Assembly: GCF_021155765.1 (NCBI RefSeq)
Contig: NC_060113.1
Coordinates: forward strand, 1,044,501 to 1,108,500
DNA length: 64,000 nucleotides
Reading direction: 5' to 3'
Origin: Diprion similis
Taxonomy: Eukaryota; Arthropoda; Insecta; Hymenoptera; Diprionidae
Each line of letters starts with the position of its first letter. Within the stretch, counting starts at the first letter, position 1. Below, piece by piece: positions 51,996 through 63,729 of this stretch. The translations under genes were made by a program, and so were the position numbers. The notes beneath the pieces are model-generated. The model saw only the letters and a program-made list of their open reading frames with translations, did not search any database and was not told the origin of the DNA.

Positions 51996-52386
51996 TATCA
52001 ATACAAATAATTTATTAATCAATTGCACACTCACCAGATGCTAAGCTAGTTTGATACTGTGAATTTACTCATCTCTCTCTGTTACCCAGATTATGCTAAA
52101 CACATATATCTGTCTAGCTGAACTACGCCCATCGTATGATTTTAACATAAAATTAGTTGTTTGTAGGGGATCTGAAAGAAGAAAAAAACTTACTATCTGT
52201 AATATCTGTACACTATATGGAATAAAGAATGAATTGTATTCACTACTTAATTTCAGCTTCGATAAATATTTTATTCTCCCTATAGTTATACTTGACATTA
52301 TGTTTCAGCTAGTCATTGTTACCGAAAGCCGAAAACATTTCATAATTATATAACAAATAATAAAATAAGCCTATAACGAGACTCAA
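51996..52386. other. Convergent 3' region between the EcKinase-like gene and WDR75
   Basis: Holds AATAAA for the plus-strand gene (52221-52226) and for WDR75 on the minus strand (52270-52275, read from the opposite strand). The two signals are only about 45 bp apart and face each other, so the mature 3' ends probably touch or overlap. Confidence 0.5.
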
Positions 52387-55300
52387 TTACTTCTCGGAAA
52401 CATCTCTGCTGAGAAGAATTGCGGAGAGTGAATGTGAAAACGATGACCAGTCGAAGTGAGTCAACCGCTCTTCTTCTTGATCCGAGGTATCCATTAGTTT
52501 GGGAGTATTCAGCGATGATATTTCCATCCTTGAAGCAGCAAACCTTTCATCGCTCTCATTTCCCGAATCGTTTTCACGATTATCATTCATCGTTTCGCTA
52601 AATATGAGAAAAAGAAAAAGAAATTCAAATAATTACAATTTATAAGTTTCCAAATTTTGATCAAACCGAAAACAAAAGAAATCACAGAAAAATTCAAAGA
52701 TATAACAATATCTTACCCATTCGCAGAATTATCTTTAGACATTGATATTCTCCGCTGCTTTGATGGCGATTGGCCGATCATAGAAAAGATAAACGGAGCA
52801 CAGAGCAATCTCATCGGTGGCAAAGTGTGTGACGGCACACTGAGTAGCTGTAAGAAAAACAATAATAATTATGATAATTATGATAATAATAATAATAATT
52901 AATTTTACTATAACGATGATTCTTAAAGGAACCATTTGGTTTTTATCATAATGATTGGGAAAACGTAGATAGAATTAAAATGGCCAAGAAGACACGTGTA
53001 TCATGTATAAGATATGTTATACCGGACCTTTGTTTCAAATTCCCGCTTTACGATTTGCGCGTGACCTGATTTCACATACTGTGGTAAACTAGCGCGAAAC
53101 TTTGTGCTGATTAAACATTAAACTTCTATAAATGGGTACAGGATGTGAAATGCTCCTACAGTATATTCTCGCGTACAGACAATTGAAATTTTCAACGCAC
53201 TCTAGGCTGCTTCGTTGGGAGATGTAAATGGAATACAAGATTGAAGTTAGTAACGTTATCGAAACGAAACATGGATAAAAAATGACTATTTTCTTATTTT
53301 CCCAATGACTTTGAAGGAACAAAGATTTCAAAATATGAGTATGTTTTGTTTTATAACGGTTTATCAAATTTCAAACAATTCCAAAATGGCGAAGTAACGG
53401 TTTTTCCTCAGCATGAATTGTTACGATAACGTTACTAACTTCAACATGGTAATGAAACTGCAAAATGCATATAAAATGATAATTTAAAACATTGAAAACT
53501 GCAAGGAACTCAAAGAGAAATAGATAAACGAGAGAGAATTAATTTTGCGGAAGTTGACTCACAGGCCTCGAGTCAGCGCGAAAACTGATCAGCCAAATGA
53601 CGACAATGTGTAATTAACGATTTCATAGAATTCACGGAATCCGAATAGGCTCGCAGCGTTGTGTGAAAATTGTGACACGTTGATTGAGCGAAATAAATGC
53701 AGTTTTGGCTGGTTTGACGTAGGTTCGTGAATAGTGGGCGTTCGAGTATGACGACTGTATTTATTCTATCATTAACTATCCTCATTGTTCTAATTACAGT
53801 GCACACTGTCCTGCAGTGCCGCGCTAGAAGAATGCTATAGTTACTACTTTGCCATATATTCCATAGATAACATTCGGTTTAATTTCGGGGCTAAATGCAT
53901 GGAATATAGGTGTCAGACTTGCAAAGCTGTTAGTCAACAAAACCGTAACACGTGCAAATACGTATGTTTTATCAGAGAAGAACGTTGAACAGTAAATTAA
54001 TAATAAAAGAGAGTAAACCAAAGAAATCAAGATACAAATTCGGGCCATTCACTGAATCAACCTTTCCACCATTTGACAAAATACTGTATCAGTGGCATAA
54101 TCTCTCCCTCGCTTATCACTTCTTTTCTCATTATCAACGCGCAACGCGTGTGGATTGACGTAATGAATAAAAAAAGTAGAAGAAAAAAAAAATACTTCTG
54201 AATTTTTCGCACTTTTAATGGTATATAATGAGATTAAAAGTTTGCCGATAGAAATGCGAAAGACTAAATGTACATGTGAACTGCGGGGGCCGACTTAACG
54301 TAACTAAGAATTAAAAATACCGAAATGATGTTTGACTTTTTCTTTCTTTCTTCTTCTTTTTTTTTTGCAATAACATGTGTAAGAGGAAGTAACAAAAATT
54401 CACAACGCATAATTGAAAAATTATCAGTAATTGGAACATTAACGTAACAATGGGAAGAGATAATTGCATATATATGCTAGAGTAAAGTTCATTGCACCGC
54501 GTGTTAATTTTTATAAGACTGAGGAATTAGTGCTTTCCAAACAAAACGAGAATTTTTTGAATTCTCGCTATAGAGATTGTGTAAATATAAAAGAATTGAA
54601 ATATTTAAGCCCTCGTTCTGTAACATGTTCACTGTGTACTGAGATGCCTTAGAAAAAGAGGCCACTTATTTCGCTTTTGACAACATCTGATGGTCGAAAC
54701 CCATAATATCTTTCGACTATACGAAGTTTTCCCAACTTTTTCAAATCGAGGAATACTCATTGTCAGATAAAATTTATTTGACTTGAAATCTTTTTTTTTT
54801 ATTCCGATTTTTAATCTATTACAATCTATTAAAATGTATATATATATATATATATAAAATAAACTAAAGCAATTGTTTTTTATGATAATTAAACTGTTCA
54901 TAGAATTTTGGCTGCTATCTGTTTCCTCTTGCCGGATTTAGGTACATCAGGGTTATTATACGTAAGCAATTATTGACATTCCGCGACTTGTTTACGAGTA
55001 TGCCGTAAACAGATTATAAAATAATTGAACGGAGAAACGGGGTTTTAATTAACTAACGAAGAATATATTATAAAGGGGAAAAATGGGTAGAAAAAATATC
55101 ACAAGCGTGTATATTACATAAATTATGTATGTACCTACACGCATAACTCGCAAATAAGCGTATGAGAAAAATTCCAAGAAAACAAAGATTACAAACGAAA
55201 CAACAAACCAAAAATTATGCTAGCTTAATATTTCAGTGATAAATTAATTCCCCTCAGATAAATCTTGCGTAAGATACAACCCGGGTCTCGCTTCGAAAAG

Positions 55301-58300
55301 ATAAATATTTAATTGACCTTACGTCGCGTAGATCTAGAAGACCTTTGATACGTAATGGCACGAGTTTGGCTAGACATTAAAATTTTGTGACTAATATTCG
55401 TGCAACTATTCTTGAAAAGAATTACGAAATGTCTGTGACAGCGATAACGCGCGATATAGTTTCACGGTCTGCAATCTGTTTTTCATTTATTACCGCGTCT
55501 GATAGTTCTTTCAAACATGTAAAATCCTGGGCTGACTGTATTGTAATAGAAATACAAGAGAGTACAAGGACTAATGGATCTTATTAATATAATAATAATA
55601 ATAATCATGATTATAATCATAATAATAATAACAACAGCAACAACCGTGAATCGTATAATTACAACTTCTACCCTAATTATAAATAATGAGCAAAACAAGT
55701 TCTGAAACAGTTCAATAACAAAACTTGAGTAGATTACGGTGCGAAATTATAAATAAATGTGGTGTATCTGAGAGTTACGTACTGATATGAACGCAGCATA
55801 CAAAGGATAAAAGCTTTATAAGAAGGAGACTTTTTCTCGGCAAACAGTTAAATATTTCAAACTTTTAATTCAAACTTAAACAATACGGGGTTACAGGTGG
55901 TGTGAATGTAAACCGGAAGAAAACGCATCAAAACGGTTTAAAACTAAGACGAAAAGTTATCCCATCTTTACCTGCACAAATCTTTGAAAATGCTTTATTG
56001 CAGGTTCGTAAAAATGCCATTAAAAAAGTTTGCACGTGCTGCTCTAAGATTTGTAAAGTCATAATTTTTCGGTGTAATTGTATCGTATATATAGCTGTAA
56101 AAATGCAATGAATGACTTTTTGCATAGCCCCCTGGTGTGATATTCTAGCAAACAGAGTAGAATAAACCAAAAATTCAAGATAAATGAAGAAGGCTTTGTG
56201 CTTTCAGTATCTAATCTATTCATTTTATTCTCTGAATAAAATTGAATAATGGGTATGAGAAAAGATTTTATACGTTTCGAACGATTAGCGAAAGTTTAAA
56301 AAGAAAAAAGGGTTTTCAGTAAGAATTAGATTTGATCTTGATTCTCGCGGTAAAAATGATTTTAATTTCGTCGAGACTGAAATTAAGTACATAGATAAGT
56401 TCAAGTTTAAGACGAGAATGATTGACTGTATAGCGATGCCCATTTTCGAAAGTGAATCAAAGGAGATTCCGGGATGAAAATTACGGAGAAACACGCGTCC
56501 GCGGCGATCATGCGGAGTAAAGTTAATGAGCAACGTGGGCACATAAGACTGTAGTAGCGTCGACGGGGGCAAGGAAAGGGGGTTCCGGGGGCGTTCGGTG
56601 GAGGGTCGCAACTCATATATCAAATCATGGGGACGCTTCTGAAAGCCAGTCCAACATAGAACGCGATCAGCGTACATATCCCCGCAAGAATCTTCAGAGG
56701 ATTTATAAAACCGTACGATCCGCGTATAAGAACGAAACGAAATTAGAATTGTCGAATCGACGATACTGCATATGTACGAAAAATCCTGTGATTTCGAATT
56801 ATCAGATAAATTTCGCGCGCGACTATAGTAAAGCAATTTACAGATCTATAGTGAAAAAAGTCCCTTCTCCCTCCGTTGATAAAGAAGAGAGAGAAGTTTT
56901 TAATTCAACAAAAGATAATAATAATAATAATTCAGGTAGCCGAAATTTGTTGCGGTAATGAAGCTGAATCTCGGGGGATTACTTGTCACATGTATTTTAT
57001 TGCTGGTCGTTTTTATGACCTGTACCACCACGATTGAAGCTCTACCCATCGGAAATCCGGAGGCAGTAAGTTTTATCACTGTATACATTCACGATGATTT
57101 AATACCGGTATTAGAACTCGTGTTTTACGATCCTAACACGTATACATAGTCTGAATTTGCTATCAGAATATTGAAGAATTTTTTTCTCCCCTTCTTTTCT
57201 TTTTGGTTGCTGGATCTTAATTTAGTTCTTACCCTAGTCTTTTCTCGAAAACTTCGAGAAAGTTAATCATCGTTCATCGTCAGACAATTATTAACTCTCT
57301 GAAAACTTCATTGCTAGCAAGTGAAGAAAAATGTAATCATTTATTTTTATTGTCACTTTCAAGTTTACGTTAAGACAAAACAGACAAGTTCATTTTTCCG
57401 AAGATTCTGGAATAATGGGAGTTCATCCGGCGTGAAAATGAATTTCATGTTACAATTATTTGGTATGAACGGTTTTTGGTTGGACGGAATTCTTGAGTAA
57501 AAAAAAAAAAAAAAAAAAAAAACTACAAATAATTAAAATAGAACGGAATGATCGAATTATTGAATCATTTTATATCAGCATCAATTTCATTGAGACTATT
57601 AAGCATCTACGTTAAAATAATGTTGAATACGTTTGGGGTAATGTCTCCCATCGTAGTATTCGTAATGGCAGTAGTAGGTATAGTATACCAGTATTATGTA
57701 TGCAAATTATTGCCAAGGATGCAGTTATAATAATGTTGTGTAGAGTATACGGAGAGGCTTTCTTCCTCTGTTTAATCCTTTGTTACGGAGTAGATAGATA
57801 TGCATCGTATGCGTTGCACCCAACGCGTACAAATGATAGCATCAAACGACAAACCAACTTGCATGTATGTACATACATACACATAAGTTCATATCAGAGC
57901 TAGGTATGTTGAACCGCGTAGGAGCTTGCAAAAGCTGTAGACACTTTCTAGCTGCACACAATACGGAGCTTTGAACTGCCGGATCGGAACATACAATATA
58001 CGACGCATTTATACTAGACCCAGCGAGTAAAGTACCGAGGAAAATTCTCCGTTCTGGAAATTTCTTTCAAGATGAACCGACAACGTAACTACTTTTGCCA
58101 TCACTTAGTGCGGTGTGATGCAGCGTTCGATAACCGGTAAGCGCTGGAAATCATTTGGCGGCAGAAATAAAATTTCAAGTGTATAAACGACGGCCATATT
58201 GATTTCATGATGGCGTTTTGAGTCTTCAGTTCAAATAATTCCTAAACGTTTATTTCAAATTTTCCGTTAAATTCCAGCCAAGCTATAAAGTGATCTGTGT

Positions 58301-61300
58301 TATTAATTGGTGGGAAAAAATTAGACCAGACAAATTGCGGGTAATTGACGTAATTATGTGGACTGTAAGGTGTGAAGCAATGCATGTTCTATGCCTCTAT
58401 AATCTATATTGGTACATACGTCATGATTATGTACGTATTTTGTCATCTCGATCGCACCTACATAAAGAACTATAGTGATATGCAGTAGCGAGCGAGCGCG
58501 GGAAGTCTTGTGTGCATTCAAACCGCATCATTAGATATTTGTCTACATATCCGGTGCTTTTTATCACGATCAAACCGCATGTGTTGAAATTTAGGACACA
58601 ATCTATTGCGTTATACGTACCATCGTCATGATATTCGTTACTCTACAAACGTGCATTCAAGACATACCCACGAATGTGTAGGTAAATAGATAGATGTAGG
58701 CGAGCTAGAAAATTGATCTTCAAATTGATCTCCCCCTTTCGCGTTTCTCTTTGCGCAACCCTCGTAATTTCCCTTCTGCTGCTACAACTGCCGATCATGT
58801 AGAAAAATTTCAATTCCATAACTAGAACGTAGGTCACATCTGCATAATGAATTCTAACGAGATTGGTAAAAAATTAAAAAAAAAACAGTATGGAATCGGG
58901 TTTCCAGATTTTTCTCCGTACGGCAGAACAGATTTGCGAAAGAACTGTTCCATACGTCTATTCGCGTTCAATTGATGAGTTAGAAATGGAATCATAAAAA
59001 ATCTTTGTACAACGATCGGCACGCGAAATTTTTTATGCCTGGTCTAGATACATCCCACAGTATCAACTTAGAGTCTGGAGGCATAAACGTGGTTACATAA
59101 CAATTATCAAACTACTTAAATTATACGCAAATACACTCAATTCCGATGAGGAATTAGTACAGAGACACGACGTAATGCAGCATGAGCGAATACGCATATA
59201 TAATATATTATATTAACCCATTTGTTACTTTCAAGCAGATACACGTCATTGGTGCAAACAAAATATGAATTTCGTGTTAAATTATTGTTACAGGCAATCG
59301 AGAACATGAGACAAATACCGCAATGGCATTGCTTGCGTTATCGGAAGTTCGACCTGGTACGCAGATGCCGTCATTATCGCGTTGGAAGGAAACATTGATA
59401 ACATCCAAACTGAATAAGATGCCTTGGAACGTCTCCGATCTGGAGCCATCAAATATCTACTATCCATATCGAGTTTCATTGACAGTTATTAATATTTAAT
59501 ACCTAAGAACCCCAACTCATGTATATCTTACATTATCGTTATTGTTTTTATTTTTAATACTTATATTTTTGTATATTACTATTCATAACTCACCATTTAC
59601 TTCGCGAACTAATTTTTTTTTTTCCATCATGAATTGAAAATTCACATTACACAACTTATTCAAAGACTGTTTTTTAACGCGAACATATGTACCAATATAT
59701 ATATATATATTCTTTTTTCACTCACTGATTATACGAATTTCGATATGATTATTGTTTTATGCATCGAATTTTGCATAAAGAATCCAAGTACCTTTTTTCT
59801 TTCGTTAGAAGCGACAAAATGTATGAGAAAAACAAAATATTTACTCAAAAGAATAGTCTGATAACTTATTTTTCAAGTCTGAAGATTTAAGCATATATTC
59901 CTTGTTAATGTTTTTTTTTACCCCGAAATACAAATTATAAAAATATTTAGTGAGTTACGTACCAAAGACAATATAAGGTTCTTAGTTAGAAGAAAAAATT
60001 AAAGAACAAAAAATCGTATGTAACAAAGAAAAGCCAAACAAACCTTATAATGTATCGACTAAATGTATGTGTTTTGATCTCATTCACGTTGATTATAGAG
60101 GAATCAAAGAGTGAACGATGATGAAATCAAATATATTATTTAAAAATCCGTAAATTGTACATCAATTACTCAGGCAAAATCGATTCCCAATTCCCAGAAA
60201 ACGTAAAGAATTAACATCAATCTGACGGTAATTGTCTGTGTATTAACTCACCTCTTGCACGATACCCATTCCTGGAATTCCAAGCTCTTGGTAAGTATGG
60301 GGAACGACTTGTTCCGCGCTAGTCGTAGTCTGTGCAGCTATGAGAGCCCCAAATGCAGTGGATGGTAAATTTGTACTCAAACTGAGATTTTCCAACGATT
60401 TGCTGATTTCCGATGCAGTTTCTAGAGTCAGCAGTTCCTGTGTATCAAAAATTTCATCATATTTAAAACGTGGCTGACGATCATTCAACGTGAAAGTTGA
60501 GGTGACGTTGAAATTTTTTTGTCTCACCTGATTAGAGTCTAAAAAGAATAGCTGGGACTTTTGCTGCCAGAGGTTACTCGATGCATGTCTTGGTGCAGTC
60601 AGATGAGGTACGAAACTTGCCCCTAATACGATGCTGTCCTTGTCGGTGAGAGTTTTTTTCGTGTAGACCGGCTTTGAAGAGCTCGGAGTAAATATGTACA
60701 CTGTGAGTTTTAAAATGATAAATGATTACAGAGAGAACTTAGAATAAAGGATTAAAATTTAGGTTTAAGTCAACGACTGTTTCTCACAAGTTCCATCGGT
60801 CGTGAACGCCGCCATGTATACAGAAATGGGGTCTGCAGTTAGGGTCGAAAGCTTGAGATGAACGGTCCATGTGATGGAAAGAGTCAATAAGTTCCAAACA
60901 GCTATGTGGTTAGAGGATCCTACGACAACTAGATGGCCCATTTCATTACGTCCAAACTCTATGCGCCTGCAAGGTATTTCCAATTAAAATATTGACGAAA
61001 AACCTACTTTACCAAGTCACCTCTATAAATCGATTTCAGGACTGCTAATAAACGAGTTTCTCAAAAATTAATTTTGCTAAAGACTGAAAACTCACTTAAT
61101 AATATGTTTATAAGCGGTATGGGTGAGGCTGCATTTAAGCTCGTTTGTTTCCGGATCCCAGGTGGTCAAGGTCGGCCCAAAGCCAACAGCCAGCAAAGAA
61201 CCATCCATGGAAAATGTTGCATCGCTAGCTAGCAAGTTACGGTACAATCCAACGCTGTAGCATTGCCAATGTTTCGTTTTTTCTGTAAAATACAAAGAAT

Positions 61301-63729
61301 ACAATTGCAAACTGAAGTGTTTAAATGATTGATTTAAAATTATACTCAGCAGCGTCAGACAGAATAGTACTCACTGTATATTGACGTAGGCTCCACTAGC
61401 CTCCATATTTTGTATTTTTTATCAGCGCCTGTTGTAACTGCAGCCGACTCGTCACTGCTCAGCAAAGTCATCGGCTGAAATTGGAGCGCATTAACAGCAC
61501 CGTTGTGAGGATATTCTATCGACGTGTTCAAAACGAACCTTGAAAAAAGACAAAGATTGAATTAACTTTAGAGAAATAGAATGAGAATAACATTGTAATC
61601 CCTGAACTGGGATTAGTAATTCTTGAATACTGATTCTGTACATTTGCGAGTCGGTGTCAAAGCTCCAGAACTTGAGCCTCACTTCCATTTCGGAAAGCCC
61701 GTCATCTCGTTGCTCCACACTTCCCATCCACAGTCCATCCTGACTCAAAGCTACTTTTGTCACCTCAGTATTAACAATGACGGTATTTCGCTCTTGCGTT
61801 AAAAAGTTTTGAGCTGTTATATTTATCTGTAACAATTTTATGATAATTACCGACGTTTGTTTCAATCAATAAGTTATTTCTTTCAAAATGTTAATGGAGG
61901 TAATTATATAATTGACAAATTACATTGTATAAGAGGCTTTTCGTATGCGTATTGTAGAATTGGACATGACCAGTGCGACTGTTAAGAACTAGACAATTGG
62001 TTCGGGGATCAACTATCAGACCAGCAGGGAATAGATTTTTCTTTGCACCAACAACACCCCAGGTAAAATTCTGTATAACAGAAATGATCTGCTTTTGAGG
62101 ATTGATCACAACGATGCCTGCAACAATACTATAATTTTAAATCACTTTCCGAATACGAACTGTAGAATCTATCAATGCAAAACAAGTTATTATTACCATT
62201 GTCTAATGTTGATATGGCTACATATTGATTCTCTGATGCTAGAGAGAGGTGTTTTATGGGAGCCTGAAGTCGTGGCAGGTAAGATTTTAGCTGAACATTA
62301 TCTAATACCCATTTAACCATCACACACTCGCCTCCGCCGCTGTACAAATGGTTTCCTGAAAGATAGTGAAGCACGTTAAGATAGTATAGTTGTTGAAAAT
62401 CCATTCACTCCAAATAGTAATAATAGAAACAAATCCTTACCTGTACTACTGAAGACAATTTCGGTGACGGGAAGTGTGTGCCAGTGATAAGTGGCCTTGA
62501 TTACCATACGTTGTTGAATATTTGACCAGACTAAAATTCGGCCACTCGAGTCCCCAGTGGCTAGACATTCTCTGTCAGGGTGCCCAGCTACAGCTGTACA
62601 CCGTCTACCCGTTTTATGTCTGTAGAGAAAGTAATTAACAGAAACATAAAATGTGGTAAAAATATTTAATAGCGTCAGCCACTACAAAATTGTAGGCACG
62701 ATACTTACAATATTCCTTCAAAATCCTCCGCAGGATTCAATATATGTAAATTAACATCTTCCGCAACAGCGACTAAGTTTTCACCAGCTCTCCCAACAAC
62801 ATCGACATAATATTCGTCAGAAATGGAGCTGAGAACATAAAAATTCTAGATATTCAGAGTGGTACGCTGAAGAAGTATACATTTGAAATTAAATTATTAA
62901 AATAGCACTGAGATTTTAGTGTAAAGAATATTTATAATAGTCTGCTTTCCTTGTTGTTGAACTGAAAAAATTATAATTTCCTTTTCTCTGAAGGCTGGGA
63001 TTGATTGGACACAGAAAAAAAAACAAGTATAAAATTGAAATAAAATATCGTACCCTAAACTGGTTTGTATAGCGATTTTTCCATTCTCTACACCAAACAA
63101 CTTCACATGAATTCTTCTTTCAATAAGATAAGTGACCAGTGCTTGGGTGACGTTACTTCCATCACTTGTCCGGTATCTGACAATATGGAATGTCCTAATT
63201 TTAGCAGCACGTTCATTAACTTGAAGAATCTGTGAATTATTTCAGAAAATCATTAATTCACGAAACGCCAGTGTCAAGAGAATAAAAACTGAGAGAGAAT
63301 TTTTCTGCAACACATACTGTTTTTTTTATTATCAGACCCTTGTAGCAGTTCCAATATATCAGTTCACCGACGTCTGAACAAGCTAAAACAACATCTCTGT
63401 TGTCAGGGTGCGAAGATATCCCTGTGATCTTGTGTTCGATTCCTTCAAATTCTCTGACCAGATCTCCGGTCCTAGTGCTGTAGGCTCTGATTGAATGCTT
63501 CCAAACGACAAATAATAACCTAGAAAATTGAAATTTGAGGTTAAGTAATCGTCGATAAAAGTACAAGGAGCATACCTGAATGTTTGACTTACTCTCCATC
63601 GTGGGAAAATAACGGACGGTGATCGATTATGCTTCCACCGCCGATCCTTTTCACAGTCAAGTCATTTTCCTCCTGCGGTTTCTTCTTCGGTGTGCCGGAT
63701 TTCGGGCCTGTCGATCGCTTCATTTTCAT
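52387..63729 (-). CDS. WDR75: WD repeat protein 75 (UTP17), small-subunit processome, 15 coding exons
   Basis: Nucleolar WD40 protein of the t-UTP subcomplex, needed for rRNA transcription and early 18S processing. Exons in coding order: 63729-63593, 63519-63318, 63229-63054, 62828-62709, 62619-62441, 62355-62197, 62117-61924, 61826-61642, 61538-61375, 61282-61096, 60966-60788, 60700-60528, 60437-60252, 52847-52717, 52597-52387. Phases agree throughout; 860 residues (human about 830). Matches include GLIVDPRTNCLVLNSRTGHV, GSVEQRDDG, FVLNTSIEYPH, FSMDGSLLAVGFGPTLTTWD and, across the large intron, LLSVPSHTLPPMRLLCAP (human LLHTPAHVLPSASFLCSM). The N-terminus is Lys-rich (KRSTGPKSGTPKKK), a plausible nuclear signal. 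Exon 8 uses a GTACAG donor. The intron 60438-60527 is 90 nt, in frame and open, so its removal is judged from alignment only. Confidence 0.93.
52857..52903. repeat. AAT-rich simple repeat
   Basis: Imperfect (AAT)n/(TGATAAT)n just 5' (on the minus strand) of the WDR75 exon 14 acceptor. Confidence 0.8.
53241..53444. repeat. Inverted repeat, 21-bp perfect arms, about 160-bp spacer
   Basis: The left arm 53241-53261 (starts TTGAAGTTAG, ends AACGTTATCG) is the exact reverse complement of 53424-53444 (starts CGATAACG, ends ACTTCAA). Allowing one mismatch, the arms extend inward to 25 bp. No transposase, obvious target-site duplication or further arm similarity was found. It could be the ends of a short non-autonomous element, a foldback, or chance plus selection. 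Confidence 0.6.
54837..54856. repeat. (TA)n microsatellite
   Basis: About ten TA units in the WDR75 intron. A shorter TA run occurs near 59695-59710. Confidence 0.9.
55586..55635. repeat. AAT/ATC-rich simple repeat
   Basis: Imperfect ATAATA and AATCAT units, then AACAGCAAC. Confidence 0.8.
56500..56650 (+). promoter_or_regulatory. GC-rich patch, possible promoter or 5' exon of the nested peptide gene
   Basis: Within a strongly AT-rich intron, this stretch is markedly G+C rich (for example CGACGGGGGCAAGG, GGGGGCGTTCGGTGG). It lies 300-450 bp before the peptide start codon. An acceptor-like ATAATTCAG at 56927-56935 precedes the ATG by 22 bp, so a non-coding first exon is plausible. Inference only. 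Confidence 0.25.
56958..59398 (+). CDS. Putative secreted 70-residue Cys-pair peptide precursor, 2 coding exons, nested in WDR75
   Basis: Exon 1 56958-57065, then donor GTAAGT; exon 2 59294-59398 after acceptor ATTGTTACAG; phase 0 on both sides. Exon 1 encodes a strong signal peptide: MKLNLGG, a hydrophobic core LLVTCILLLVVFMT, then TTTIEA, with likely cleavage after A28. Exon 2 encodes A37 to H70: IENMRQIPQWH, then CLRYRKFDLVRRC (C49 and C61), then RHYRVGRKH. The two Cys could form one disulfide. The tail V66-G67-R68-K69 has the form of an amidation plus dibasic cleavage signal, as in neuropeptide precursors. The Arg-rich composition would also fit an antimicrobial hairpin. I do not recognise the family. 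An optional in-phase cassette at 58018-58136 is open, but joining it to exon 2 shifts the frame and stops early. Exon 1 is much more secure than exon 2. Confidence 0.45.
57499..57522. repeat. Poly(A) tract, 24 nt
   Basis: A 24-nt A run in the intron of the nested gene. No retrotransposon body was recognised upstream. Confidence 0.9.

Larger units (their letters stand above)
52848..60251 (-). other. WDR75 intron 13, 7.4 kb, hosting another gene
   Basis: The donor GTGAGT follows CAA GAG at 60252 and the acceptor TTTTTCTTACAG precedes 52847, both read on the minus strand. Phase is 0 on both sides, and the protein alignment to human WDR75 continues across the gap. All other introns of the gene are about 65-275 bp. 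The content is AT-rich with simple repeats, a 25-bp inverted repeat near 53241-53444, and the opposite-strand peptide gene at 56958-59398. Confidence 0.85.

Noticed and set aside
52387..52742. Separate small two-exon gene (about 78 codons, starting MSKDNSANG)
   Set aside because: First considered as a stand-alone gene, but the preceding residues match the C-terminal part of WDR75 and the phase fits exon 13 at 60252, so these are the last WDR75 exons.
56285..56836. Minus-strand 183-codon frame in the WDR75 intron
   Set aside because: Longest frame in the intron, but it has no recognisable domain. It owes its length to the local GC-rich patch and would lie in the intron on the WDR75 strand.
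57499..57522. Poly(A) tail of a SINE or processed pseudogene
   Set aside because: No A and B boxes, coding remnant or target-site duplication were seen next to it; treated as a simple homopolymer.
57548..57903. Hydrophobic plus-strand frames (60 and 67 codons)
   Set aside because: AT-rich chance frames with no splice connection to the secreted-peptide exons and no family resemblance.
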